Part shown: positions 8,657-16,505 of the stretch, piece by piece
How positions within the stretch are numbered: position 1 is the stretch's first letter
Layout of the letters: every line of letters begins with the position of its first letter
Translations under genes and position numbers: made by a program
Assembly: GCA_013122435.1 (NCBI GenBank)
Contig: WYDT01000006.1
Span: 342,525-406,524, forward strand
Reading direction: 5' to 3'
DNA length: 64,000 nt
Origin: Chloroflexi bacterium AL-N1
Lineage (GTDB): Bacteria; Chloroflexota; Chloroflexia; Chloroflexales; Roseiflexaceae
Notes under the pieces: model-generated
The model's database searches: none
The model's input: only the letters and a program-made list of their open reading frames with translations
What the model was told of the DNA's origin: nothing

Positions 8657-9490
8657 ATGGATCTGGCACCCCATAACCCATACGGCCTCGCAATCAAACA
8701 TCCAGTGCTTACAGCTGCCGGATGTTTTGGCTATGGCGTCGAATACGCTCACACCGTCGCTCTGGCGCAGATTGGTGCTATTGTGACGCGCTCTACCTCG
8801 CTCCGGCCCATACGAACAAGCCAGCGCCCACGGATCATCGAGACGCCTGCAGGCATCCTCAGCGTGGGGCAATGGCCCAATCCCGGGCTGAACTATGTGC
8901 TCAATCATTACGCACCCACATGGGCCACCTGGTCGACGCCGGTCATACTGAGCATCGTAGGCGACTCACCTGATGATTATGCGACCATTGCCCGTGCCCT
9001 TGAAGGGGTCGAAGGCATCGCAGCACTCGAACTCAACGTTGCGACTGTCGCTGCGCGTGCGAAAAGCGTTACGAAAGCTGTACGTGCAGCAACACAACTG
9101 CCACTACTCATCAAATTACCGCTGCTCGATGAGACGACATTTGATCAGTATGTGGAGGAAATAATTGATGCTGGAGCTGATGTACTGACCTTGCTGAGCC
9201 CGCCACATGGGTTGCACATTGATCCTCACAGCGGTGAACAGATAGAGGGGTGGCTTTCTGGGCCAACGATTCGATCGGTTACCCTTCGTGCCGTAGCGCG
9301 CACTGCCCCACGTGTATCGATACCGATTGTTGGGTGTGGCGGCGTGATGTCGGCTGAGGATGCTCAACAGTTTTTTGCCGCTGGCGCCAAGGTAGTCCAG
9401 GTTGGCACCGCCCTCCTCACAGACGCTTTTGCTGTCACCCGTATCACCCACGATCTTGCAATGTTGGAAGAATCAAACAGGGCAGAATAA
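8657..9490 (+). CDS. Dihydroorotate dehydrogenase-like FMN protein lacking the catalytic Cys loop
   Basis: 277 residues, about 30 shorter than class 1B PyrD. The TIM-barrel landmarks are present: NPYGLAIKHPVLTAAGCFGYG, NPGLNYVL, and the FMN-phosphate loop PIVGCGGVMSAEDAQQFFAAGAKVVQVGTA. The active-site loop that in class 1 enzymes reads N-x-SCPN, with the catalytic cysteine, is replaced by NVATVAARAK. About a dozen residues are gone, and the substrate-binding INT motif has become LSP. The FMN-side Lys of IKATT is Arg in VTRST. Orotate formation is therefore doubtful; another flavin-linked reductase activity is possible. The ATG immediately follows the TAA of the PNPOx-like gene, with GGAAGAG upstream, implying translational coupling. 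Confidence 0.82.
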   Translation: MDLAPHNPYGLAIKHPVLTAAGCFGYGVEYAHTVALAQIGAIVTRSTSLRPIRTSQRPRIIETPAGILSVGQWPNPGLNYVLNHYAPTWATWSTPVILSIVGDSPDDYATIARALEGVEGIAALELNVATVAARAKSVTKAVRAATQLPLLIKLPLLDETTFDQYVEEIIDAGADVLTLLSPPHGLHIDPHSGEQIEGWLSGPTIRSVTLRAVARTAPRVSIPIVGCGGVMSAEDAQQFFAAGAKVVQVGTALLTDAFAVTRITHDLAMLEESNRAE

Positions 9491-9506
9491 CAACATTCTA
9501 CCCTGT
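9477..9506. terminator. Hairpin between the convergent DHODH-like and pnp genes
   Basis: ACAGGGCAGAAT (9477-9488) pairs with ATTCTACCCTGT (9495-9506), one mismatch, 6-nt loop. It overlaps the stop codon of the DHODH-like gene and precedes the 3' end of pnp on the other strand. It can serve both transcripts. No long U-run is present. Confidence 0.5.
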
Positions 9507-9532
9507 GCTGGTGTTCTATGTCTACGAAAAAA

Positions 9533-11800
9533 TTAGCGCCGTCGTGGTCGCGAACGATCATCGCGGTCACGTGAACGCAGACCACTGCTATCACGAGGGC
9601 CACCACGGCCACCATTTCCGCCGTTACGACCATTACCATCGCGAGGGCCACGGCCACCGCCACCACTCGAACGTCGCTCTTCAGGTGACTCACCTGTCAG
9701 AACTGCTCGCCGTGACAGGCTCACCTTGCCAGTCCCTGACTCAACATCGATCACCATCACATTAATCTCTTCACCCATACGGACAACATCTTCGACATTC
9801 TCGACCCGCTGAGTATCAAGTTCAGAAACATGTACCATACCATCACGGCCTGGCACAAGATTAACAAAAGCACCGAATGGCATAATCCGAACCACTTTAC
9901 CCAGGAATACATCGCCAATCTTAATCTCACGAGTTAAGGATTCAATGATCTCGACTGCTTTCTGAGCCGATTCACCATCTGCGGTTGCCACAAACACACG
10001 ACCATCATCCTCAACATCGATAGATGCACCTGTCTGCTCGATGATGCTACGAATGGTTTTGCCACCAGGGCCGATCAACGCACCGATCTTGTCGGGGTCA
10101 ATACGCAACGTGATAATACGTGGGGCATAGGGTGATAGTTCCTCGCTCGCTTCACTGATCACTTCGTTCATTTTGTCAAGAATAAACATACGACCTTCGC
10201 GCGCCTGTTGGAAGGCTACCCGCATAATATCGTAAGTAATCCCAGTGGTCTTGATATCCATTTGCAGGCCGGTCACACCTTCACTAGTGCCAGCAACTTT
10301 GAAATCCATATCGCCCAAAGCGTCTTCAACACCTTGAATATCAGTCAGAACTTTCCATTGATTCTCACCACCAGTGATTAACCCCATCGCGACACCGGCG
10401 ACTGGTCGCGTGATCGGCACACCGGCTTGCATCAGAGAAAGACTTGAAGCACAGACAGAGGCCATTGATGATGAGCCATTCGAGGAGAGTACTTCCGATA
10501 CCAAACGCATGGTATAGGGAAATTCGTCAGTATCAGGTAGCACAGCGACCAATGATCGTTCGGCCAATGCACCGTGACCAATGTCACGACGTTTGGGGCC
10601 TCGTAGCGCGCGTGCCTCACCCGTGCTGAACGGAGGGAAATTGTAATGATGAATATAGCTCTTGCTGGTTTCGACACCCAGATCATCAAGACGTTGACCT
10701 TCACCGGGCGAGCCTAGCGTCGTAACTGTCAACACCTGTGTTTGACCACGTGTGAAGAGGCCACTGCCATGAACGCGTGGAACCAGACCTACCTCGACTG
10801 AGATAGACCGCACATCCTTTAAGCCACGTCCATCGACCCGGATATCACGTTCAAGAATGGCTGAACGTACCTCTTCCTTCAAGATGGCTTCAAACACCTT
10901 ATCAACGATTGCCAGACGCTCAGGCACTTCTTCCTCTGGTTCATCAGCTGTGAAATGGGCTAACACATCAGCTTTGAGTGCCAGAGTCTCTTCGTCGCGC
11001 ACAACCTTATCAGCATGATTGATTGCTTCTTTGAGACGGCCTCCCATATAGGACTGAACCGCTTCTTCCAGTGAAGTATCAACGGCTGGCGGCACAAACT
11101 CGCGCTTGGGCTTCCCGGCGAGCGCCACCAGTTGTTCCTGCAAATCACACAGTTGCTTACAGATGGTGTGCCCCTCAATCACGGCCTTTAACATCTCGTC
11201 ATCAGGTAACTCGTGTGCGCCAGCTTCCACCATCAGCACCGCATCTTTGGTACCAGCAACCACCAGATCAAGTCGACTGTCTGCCATATCTGCCATAAAC
11301 GGATTGACTACCAGTTTGTCATCGAGATATCCGACATTTACTGCGCCAACCGGACCAGCAAATGGTATATCCGAGATAGAAAGCGCCGCCGAAGCGCCAA
11401 CAATGGCAAGCGGGCCCGGATCATTGACCAGATCGATGGATAAGGTTGTAACAATAACCTGTACCTCATTACGATACCCCTTGGGGAAGAGTGGGCGCAA
11501 CGGTCGATCAGTCAAGCGTGAAGTCAGAATAGCCGTTTCGGTTGGTTTCCCCTCACGTTTGAAGAAACTACCAGGGATTTTACCCGCTGCATACATTTTT
11601 TCTTCATAGTCAACGGTAAGTGGAAAAAAATCAATCCCCTCGCGCGCATCTTTGGCGCCAACCACCGTTGCCAGCAACACGGTATCGCCATAGCGAACAG
11701 TAACCGCACCATCGGCCTGTTCCGCAAAACGGCCCGTTTCAATCGTCAGTGTGCGACCAGCTATTTCCGCACTTACTACATGAACCTGTCTTTCCGACAT
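9533..11800 (-). CDS. pnp: Polyribonucleotide nucleotidyltransferase (PNPase)
   Basis: 755 residues. PNPase degrades RNA 3' to 5' by phosphorolysis as a trimer and is part of RNA turnover complexes. Two RNase PH domains flank an alpha-helical region: the first (about 10-145), the second (about 315-540, with the FSTGEARALRGPKRRDIGHGALAERSL core). A KH domain (GALIGPGGKTIRSIIEQTGA) and an S1 domain (GDVFLGKVVRIMPFGAFVNL) follow. The last 50 residues are a Gly/Arg/Asp-rich disordered tail. AAGGAG lies before the start, and a small hairpin (11816-11833) lies in the leader. It follows rpsO on the same strand, the classical rpsO-pnp order, with a terminator-like hairpin between. Confidence 0.98.
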   Translation of the reverse strand: MSERQVHVVSAEIAGRTLTIETGRFAEQADGAVTVRYGDTVLLATVVGAKDAREGIDFFPLTVDYEEKMYAAGKIPGSFFKREGKPTETAILTSRLTDRPLRPLFPKGYRNEVQVIVTTLSIDLVNDPGPLAIVGASAALSISDIPFAGPVGAVNVGYLDDKLVVNPFMADMADSRLDLVVAGTKDAVLMVEAGAHELPDDEMLKAVIEGHTICKQLCDLQEQLVALAGKPKREFVPPAVDTSLEEAVQSYMGGRLKEAINHADKVVRDEETLALKADVLAHFTADEPEEEVPERLAIVDKVFEAILKEEVRSAILERDIRVDGRGLKDVRSISVEVGLVPRVHGSGLFTRGQTQVLTVTTLGSPGEGQRLDDLGVETSKSYIHHYNFPPFSTGEARALRGPKRRDIGHGALAERSLVAVLPDTDEFPYTMRLVSEVLSSNGSSSMASVCASSLSLMQAGVPITRPVAGVAMGLITGGENQWKVLTDIQGVEDALGDMDFKVAGTSEGVTGLQMDIKTTGITYDIMRVAFQQAREGRMFILDKMNEVISEASEELSPYAPRIITLRIDPDKIGALIGPGGKTIRSIIEQTGASIDVEDDGRVFVATADGESAQKAVEIIESLTREIKIGDVFLGKVVRIMPFGAFVNLVPGRDGMVHVSELDTQRVENVEDVVRMGEEINVMVIDVESGTGKVSLSRRAVLTGESPEERRSSGGGGRGPRDGNGRNGGNGGRGGPRDSSGLRSRDRDDRSRPRRR

Positions 11801-11815
11801 AATAGCTCCTTAGCA

Positions 11816-11833
11816 CAGGTTGCGCGTAACCTG
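11816..11833 (-). promoter_or_regulatory. Short hairpin in the pnp leader
   Basis: CAGGTT (11816-11821) pairs with AACCTG (11828-11833) across GCGCGT, ending 16 nt before the pnp start codon on the minus strand. PNPase expression in other bacteria is controlled through a leader stem-loop cut by RNase III. This much smaller hairpin could play a similar part or only shape the ribosome site; that is inference. Confidence 0.3.
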
Positions 11834-12106
11834 GCTGAGGCGTTAGGTACTGGAGGCTGCCGTCTACCACGATAAACTTGCCTTACATACGGGGCGCCTT
11901 CACATGATCAACGACAATCTCCAATCCCTAACAGCCTCTCAACAATAGGTAATAGTTTTGTTTTACTCGCAAAGATAAACCCAGGAGACGCACCCCCTGG
12001 GTTCAAAAAATGTGGACGATAGACTTTGCGTCAGGACAGACACACAGCATATTTCGATATACATTGGCTGGCTGTAGCTGTCTCATCTCAACGCCCATAC
12101 TGCTGA
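11834..12106. other. rpsO-pnp intergenic region
   Basis: About 300 bp separate pnp from rpsO. It holds the pnp leader hairpin and one terminator-like hairpin (11978-12003). I see no open frame with a ribosome site and no tRNA. Confidence 0.5.
11978..12003 (-). terminator. Hairpin downstream of rpsO
   Basis: AACCCAGG (11978-11985) pairs exactly with CCTGGGTT (11996-12003), 10-nt loop. Read on the minus strand it is followed by TATCTTT, a weak U-rich tail. It probably ends or attenuates the rpsO transcript before pnp. Confidence 0.55.
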
Positions 12107-12391
12107 TCAACTACGTCGCATAAAGTCACGCAGGCCCAGGCGATCAATAAGCGCACGGTAACGCTCCCGGTCTTTGCCATTCAGATAGGCAAGCAGGCGG
12201 CGCCGACGTCCAACTAACTTGAGAAGGCCACGTCGCGAGTGATGATCGTGAATATGGATTTTCAGATGTTCAATCATTTGATTGATACGCTCTGTGAGCA
12301 GTGCTACCTGTACTTCTGGAGAGCCTGTATCGCTATCGTGTACTTTGTAGTCACCAATAAGCTCATTTTTTTCTTCTTTCTCGAGCGCCAT
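12107..12391 (-). CDS. rpsO: 30S ribosomal protein S15
   Basis: 94 residues. S15 binds 16S rRNA helices 20-22 and nucleates the platform of the small subunit. The family pattern is complete: [12 protein letters not shown], the [22 protein letters not shown] motif, [20 protein letters not shown] and a C-terminal LGLR. An ATG two codons upstream (12397) sits almost on top of AAGGAG, whereas 12391 has the correct spacing and the usual MAL start, so 12391 is chosen. The gene precedes pnp on the same strand. A TATAAT-like box is present on the minus strand at 12466-12471, but its -35 box is poor. Confidence 0.97.
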   Translation of the reverse strand: MALEKEEKNELIGDYKVHDSDTGSPEVQVALLTERINQMIEHLKIHIHDHHSRRGLLKLVGRRRRLLAYLNGKDRERYRALIDRLGLRDFMRRS

Positions 12392-12597
12392 GTCCATGCT
12401 CCTTATACTAATCGCGTACGGGTTTGGCGCAACCCGCCGTTCATCCCGTCATAATGACAACGATTATTATAGCACAATCCACCCTGAACTGCATATTATA
12501 CATTAACAAGGCATATCAAATAGCTACTAGACCCTGTCATTTCTGCTATGATGTGAGTATCTACCAATCCAGAGTAGACCGATGTCGCGCAAATGTG

Positions 12598-12852
12598 ATG
12601 CGGGAAATACCAGATGAAGTGAGTTATCAGGAGGATGCAATACAATCTACATTTTCGAGACCTCAAGCGCTTTATGTTACTGGGATAATGGATACCAGCT
12701 TTCGTTTATACCGTAAGCACTTCTGGACTTACCTCGCCATTGTCATGATTATTGAGGTACCTGCACTTATGATGTTTGATATATTGTTGAGCATCAATGG
12801 TATTGAACTGATTACATTCCAAGATTTTTCTCATCGATCAGCCGGAATATGA
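12598..12852 (+). CDS. Membrane protein, N-terminal half of a split GDPD-membrane-domain-like gene
   Basis: 84 residues if started at the ATG at 12598. The segment FSRPQALYVTGIMDTSFRLY, then RKHFWTYLAIV, is typical of the N-terminus of integral membrane proteins annotated as glycerophosphoryl diester phosphodiesterase membrane domain, which normally run on for 200-300 residues. Here the frame stops at TGA 12850-12852 after one full hydrophobic segment. A second frame starts with ATG at 12849, inside the stop, and carries the missing helices. Either an ancestral gene was split by a frameshift near 12840, or the two halves are translated in a coupled way. No strong ribosome site precedes 12598. 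Confidence 0.55.
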   Translation: MREIPDEVSYQEDAIQSTFSRPQALYVTGIMDTSFRLYRKHFWTYLAIVMIIEVPALMMFDILLSINGIELITFQDFSHRSAGI

Positions 12853-13472
12853 CGCTATACTTTCTCTTTGAAAACACACTTACCCTACAAACGATAGGTG
12901 TATTCATCATTGTCATGCTTATATTCATATTCCAGATACGTATAGGAATCCTCATCAACGCTACAGCACAGATTTATCACACTGGGAGTACGTCTATAGT
13001 GATTGCATATCGAACATCTTTCTTGCGTATCAACATCATAGGATTGCTTGGATTGATGAGCATCATACCTTTCATTACTTGTATTCCATTTCTTCCCATT
13101 CTACTAACACTTCCATTCGTCTGTATCTACCAGATCATCATGATTGAGAAGCCGCATCCTCTCACGGCTATCACCCGTAACTGGCACTTTATTCAAAAGT
13201 CAATATTACGTATTATGGGTCTTATGGTACTGCTTTTCATTCTAGAGCAGGTGCTCTACGCTATACCTACCTCCACATTCACATATATTTGGGCGTTGGC
13301 TGGCTCTTGGGAGATCTTAACCTGGATAATAGTCGCTCTTGGCTACGTCATCTCACTTTTGCTACTCTCATTTTCAACCATTGTTTTTACCATATTATAT
13401 TTTGATCTACGGATACGGCGTGAGAGGTATGATCTGGAATTCCAAGCACAGCAGCAATTCGCCCATAGCTAA
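12849..13472 (+). CDS. Membrane protein, C-terminal half of the split gene
   Basis: 207 residues with about five hydrophobic helices and a short charged cytoplasmic end (RIRRERYDLEFQAQQQ). The middle stretch PFVCIYQIIMIEKPHPLTAITRNWHFIQKS resembles the conserved loop of bacterial multi-pass proteins with repeated A-x-R-x-S/W patterns, as in the same GDPD-membrane-domain group. It overlaps the preceding frame by ATGA (12849-12852) and has no ribosome site of its own, so it depends on translation of the first half or on a frameshift. Function is unknown; no enzymatic motif is seen. Confidence 0.6.
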   Translation: MTLYFLFENTLTLQTIGVFIIVMLIFIFQIRIGILINATAQIYHTGSTSIVIAYRTSFLRINIIGLLGLMSIIPFITCIPFLPILLTLPFVCIYQIIMIEKPHPLTAITRNWHFIQKSILRIMGLMVLLFILEQVLYAIPTSTFTYIWALAGSWEILTWIIVALGYVISLLLLSFSTIVFTILYFDLRIRRERYDLEFQAQQQFAHS

Positions 13473-13533
13473 ACCCAACAATGGGGCACTCAATCGAATG
13501 CCCCTGTCTGCTTCCACTTTGATAGAGATGTCG

Positions 13534-14802
13534 TTATAGCCCTACCTCAACAATGACCCGTCCGGTGCGGTCCTGAAAGAAGCCGACGCCATCCTGAATC
13601 AGGCCGACATAGAAGCTCATCTGTCGCTCCGGCTGATCAATACGAATGCTTCCGGTAATCAGTGCCTCCTCGCCGGGCATCAGCACGTCCTCCTCGAATG
13701 GAATAGCCCATTCCTCGGGTGGTCGGGGTGAGATGGCCCAGCGATACGGGTAGCGCTTGGCTCCACCACCACTATTGGCATCCCAGTCAACACCGATACG
13801 CCAGAAACCACCGGCCTTTGCCGCATATTCGCCATCCTCAATAGAAGAAAACACATCATCGGTGCTATACGCATGACCGGAAGGCGGACCATAGGTGCGA
13901 ATGGGCACATCTCCGGTGTTTTCCAACCGCATGGTCACGGTAATATCTTCACCACGCATGACCGCAAGCGGCGCAATGTTCGAATATGTAATGGTCACTT
14001 CGGGCTGACCACCATTGGTCAGCATGATCGGTCCCTGACGCTCAGCCACATTCCCGTAGCGATCCTCGGCACGAATCGTGTACGTGTACACGCCATCTGG
14101 CAAAAGCTGGTTGTCGATGGTTTTGCCATTCCAGTTGCGGCGCTGTGGCGTTGGTTCCTGCTCATCTGCAGTGACGAAGGGGTAGGTTGTGATGCCATCA
14201 GGACTCGTAATCGTAATATCAACTGTAGCCGTCACTGGCAACTGATAGGTAATCTGTGCCTCGTCATCCAGACCATCAGCATTAGGCGAGATGGTCTCAG
14301 GGAAGACCAGCAAATCTTCGATCAGTGGCGGTTGGACATCCCCAGCACTCACAGTAATAGGCGCAGGTGCTTCAACGGTTACCTCACGTTGTGCATCTTC
14401 ACTCGTCGCCCGTACCACCACATTGTACACACCATCGGGAATGAGCTGTCGAACCAGCGATGCATCGTCGGCTGCCGCTTGCACCGTGCCATCAAAACGG
14501 AGCGTGTATGGGTCCGCTGCCGGTTGACGCAAATCACCATCGCGGAGTTCATACTCGTTCCCCTGGTCGTCACGCAGATACACCCAGACGCGGGCCATTT
14601 CCCCAATCGAATAGTTGATCGAAATGGACTCGCCATTGCCGCGTGGCTTCAAAACCGAATCACTGATACTCACATCGCTGAGTAATGGGCCACCCACACA
14701 ACCGGTGAGGGAAAATGCAACAAGTATCAAAGCAAGACAATATCCGATCACACGTACAGGGTGTTCAACGATCAATGCAAATGAATGTCTCAATCTACTC
14801 AT
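13534..14802 (-). CDS. Lipoprotein with FlgD-like Ig repeats
   Basis: 422 residues from the ATG at 14802. The longer frame to 14904 overlaps the upstream gene and adds an unlikely polar N-terminus. The N-terminus has a hydrophobic segment and a lipobox LTGC (Cys at about 35), so it is a membrane-anchored lipoprotein. Two similar beta-sandwich segments follow, each ending in LIPDGVYNVVVRA or LLPDGVYTYTIRA, preceded by an ISPNADGLDDEAQITY motif typical of FlgD-type Ig and gliding-type repeat proteins. A C-terminal domain of about 150 residues is not recognised. It starts 4 bp after the stop of the LPG-synthase-like gene, so the pair is co-transcribed; it may act in envelope assembly. Confidence 0.8.
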   Translation of the reverse strand: MSRLRHSFALIVEHPVRVIGYCLALILVAFSLTGCVGGPLLSDVSISDSVLKPRGNGESISINYSIGEMARVWVYLRDDQGNEYELRDGDLRQPAADPYTLRFDGTVQAAADDASLVRQLIPDGVYNVVVRATSEDAQREVTVEAPAPITVSAGDVQPPLIEDLLVFPETISPNADGLDDEAQITYQLPVTATVDITITSPDGITTYPFVTADEQEPTPQRRNWNGKTIDNQLLPDGVYTYTIRAEDRYGNVAERQGPIMLTNGGQPEVTITYSNIAPLAVMRGEDITVTMRLENTGDVPIRTYGPPSGHAYSTDDVFSSIEDGEYAAKAGGFWRIGVDWDANSGGGAKRYPYRWAISPRPPEEWAIPFEEDVLMPGEEALITGSIRIDQPERQMSFYVGLIQDGVGFFQDRTGRVIVEVGL

Positions 14803-14806
14803 TGGT

Positions 14807-15871
14807 TTAAATATTTGTCCTTGATTCCTGACTTGACTGTGGTCGATCTTCCACGGTGATCTGGTCGTCTTCGGGCAAGGGCTCGTTGCCGTAGCGCCGA
14901 CCAAAGATGGCTAGCGCGATAGCACCCAGTGATACGCCAAACCACAATGTACAAAAACGAATAATAATGGTCGCAGTCGTAGCCGGGCCGATGGCCATGG
15001 GAATAAGCAGGACCAACAACCCTGCGCTCGACGCCTCTGAGACGCCCAAGCCACCGGGGAGGAATGACACCAATCCAAACAGGGTTGACGCTGCAAAAAT
15101 AAAAGTGGCTTGTAACAGTAAAAGGCTGGAAGGCGGGATATCCAGCGCACGCAATACATAATAAAAAGCAACGCACTCACCAAACCATGAAAGAATACTA
15201 ATCACCGTCGAGACGAGCAGCAGACGCCACGAAAGCAACCGTCTGGTGCTGTCGTAGACGGTCGAGAGTTTGGGAGCAAGCTTGTTGCCCACTGGTAAAC
15301 GGGCAATAAAAGCCAGAATACGTTCGCACAACGGACGAAACTGCAAAACCACAATACCGATCATGCTCAGAATCACCATTGCCGCAAAGGCCGGTCGCGC
15401 AGGTGGATACAGCGTCAGTCCAAGGCCCATCAGCAAGAGCATCGCCAGCCCATCGGTGAGACGTTCTGCCAGCACAATCGGGGCCGACGCGGTGATAGGG
15501 GTGTTATTGACACGTTTGAGGAGGTAGGATTTGAAGACCTCACCGATCTTACCGGGCGTGACGGCCATCACCATACCGCTGGTGAACATAAGCGCGCTAT
15601 CAGCGTAATTCACACCATGGCCCATGTCCATACGACGCAGGTAATAATCCCACTTGAGCCAGCGTAGCACATAGTTCAGGATGGTAAAGCCGAGAATTGC
15701 CGGAAGCAGGCCCCACTGAAAGGTCTCAAAGCTCTGACTAACTGCGCTGATATCACTCACCAGACCCAGAATAACGATGACCACCAGACCAATCAGAATC
15801 GAAATAAGCAGTTTGTTGCGTAGTTGTGCGAACACGATACCACCACCATAGTGTATGCAACTGTCTGACAT
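14807..15871 (-). CDS. Lysylphosphatidylglycerol synthase-type membrane protein (YbhN/UPF0104 family)
   Basis: 354 residues as drawn, about eight to ten membrane helices. The LPG-synthase transmembrane signature is present: YVLRWLKWDYYLRRM, then GKIGEVFKSYLLKR (GK-GE-xK) and FLPGGLGVSEASS. Members lacking the C-terminal aminoacyl-transfer domain, like this one, are thought to act as lipid flippases or to modify glycolipids in the cytoplasmic membrane. The start is uncertain: ATG 15871 has no good ribosome site, while GTG 15835 (VFAQLRNKLL) has a GGTGG stretch upstream and a more typical family N-terminus. The lipoprotein gene follows after 4 bp. Confidence 0.85.
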   Translation of the reverse strand: MSDSCIHYGGGIVFAQLRNKLLISILIGLVVIVILGLVSDISAVSQSFETFQWGLLPAILGFTILNYVLRWLKWDYYLRRMDMGHGVNYADSALMFTSGMVMAVTPGKIGEVFKSYLLKRVNNTPITASAPIVLAERLTDGLAMLLLMGLGLTLYPPARPAFAAMVILSMIGIVVLQFRPLCERILAFIARLPVGNKLAPKLSTVYDSTRRLLSWRLLLVSTVISILSWFGECVAFYYVLRALDIPPSSLLLLQATFIFAASTLFGLVSFLPGGLGVSEASSAGLLVLLIPMAIGPATTATIIIRFCTLWFGVSLGAIALAIFGRRYGNEPLPEDDQITVEDRPQSSQESRTNI

Positions 15872-15908
15872 CGCCAGACAGCACCCAGATACGTCGTGCT
15901 AGTATACC

Positions 15909-16319
15909 TTAATGTGGCATGGTATGTTGCACAAGCTCGACCAACACCCCCTGCGTGCTCTTGGGGTGCAGAAAGGCCACCAGCGTGTCGTGCAGACCAG
16001 GGCGTGGCTCCTCATCGATAACCTGGATGCCACGTGCTTTGACTTCGGCCAGCGACGCGGCTATATCGTCGACACGATAGGCCACATGATGCATGCCTGG
16101 GCCACGATCCCGCAGGAACTTGGCGAAGGCCGCATCATCGGACGTGGGCGCAATCAGTTCAAGCAATGTCCCATTGATACTCGCCACTGCCACGACCATA
16201 TGCCGTTCGGGCATGTCAATATACTCCCACTCCTCAACCTCGAAAACATCCTTGTACAACGTAACAGCTTCGTCGATGTTGGCCACCGCGAAGCCGACAT
16301 GATCCACATGCGTAAACAT
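15909..16319 (-). CDS. mce: Methylmalonyl-CoA epimerase
   Basis: 136 residues, the family's normal size. It interconverts (R)- and (S)-methylmalonyl-CoA, linking propionyl-CoA carboxylation to methylmalonyl-CoA mutase. It belongs to the VOC superfamily with paired beta-alpha-beta-beta-beta modules. The metal ligands fit HVGFAV (His7), LLELIAP, GMHHVAYRVDD and LVELVQH. A GAAAGGCG site precedes the start. Neither the mutase nor the carboxylase lies in this window, so the gene stands apart from its pathway, which in Chloroflexia could also be the 3-hydroxypropionate cycle. Confidence 0.93.
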   Translation of the reverse strand: MFTHVDHVGFAVANIDEAVTLYKDVFEVEEWEYIDMPERHMVVAVASINGTLLELIAPTSDDAAFAKFLRDRGPGMHHVAYRVDDIAASLAEVKARGIQVIDEEPRPGLHDTLVAFLHPKSTQGVLVELVQHTMPH

Positions 16320-16505
16320 ATGTTTCGCCTTTCTGCCTTATGGCTTTCGATTATTACGACTCGCAGGACTGAATGCGCGCAGTGTAGCATTAGCGGCGGA
16401 GGGCGTCAATTGCTACCCTACATACCGCACAGATCCTGCCAACCATCATGAAAACCGTTCTATACAGTATGACGATTGAAGAATTGAAAACGTAGCGTTA
16501 CACTT

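Noticed and set aside
9505..9765. His-rich frame on the plus strand
   Set aside because: It is the antisense of the Gly/Arg/Asp-rich tail of PNPase and has no ribosome site.
13873..14685. 270-codon frame on the plus strand
   Set aside because: Antisense to the lipoprotein gene, which has a lipobox and Ig-like repeats.
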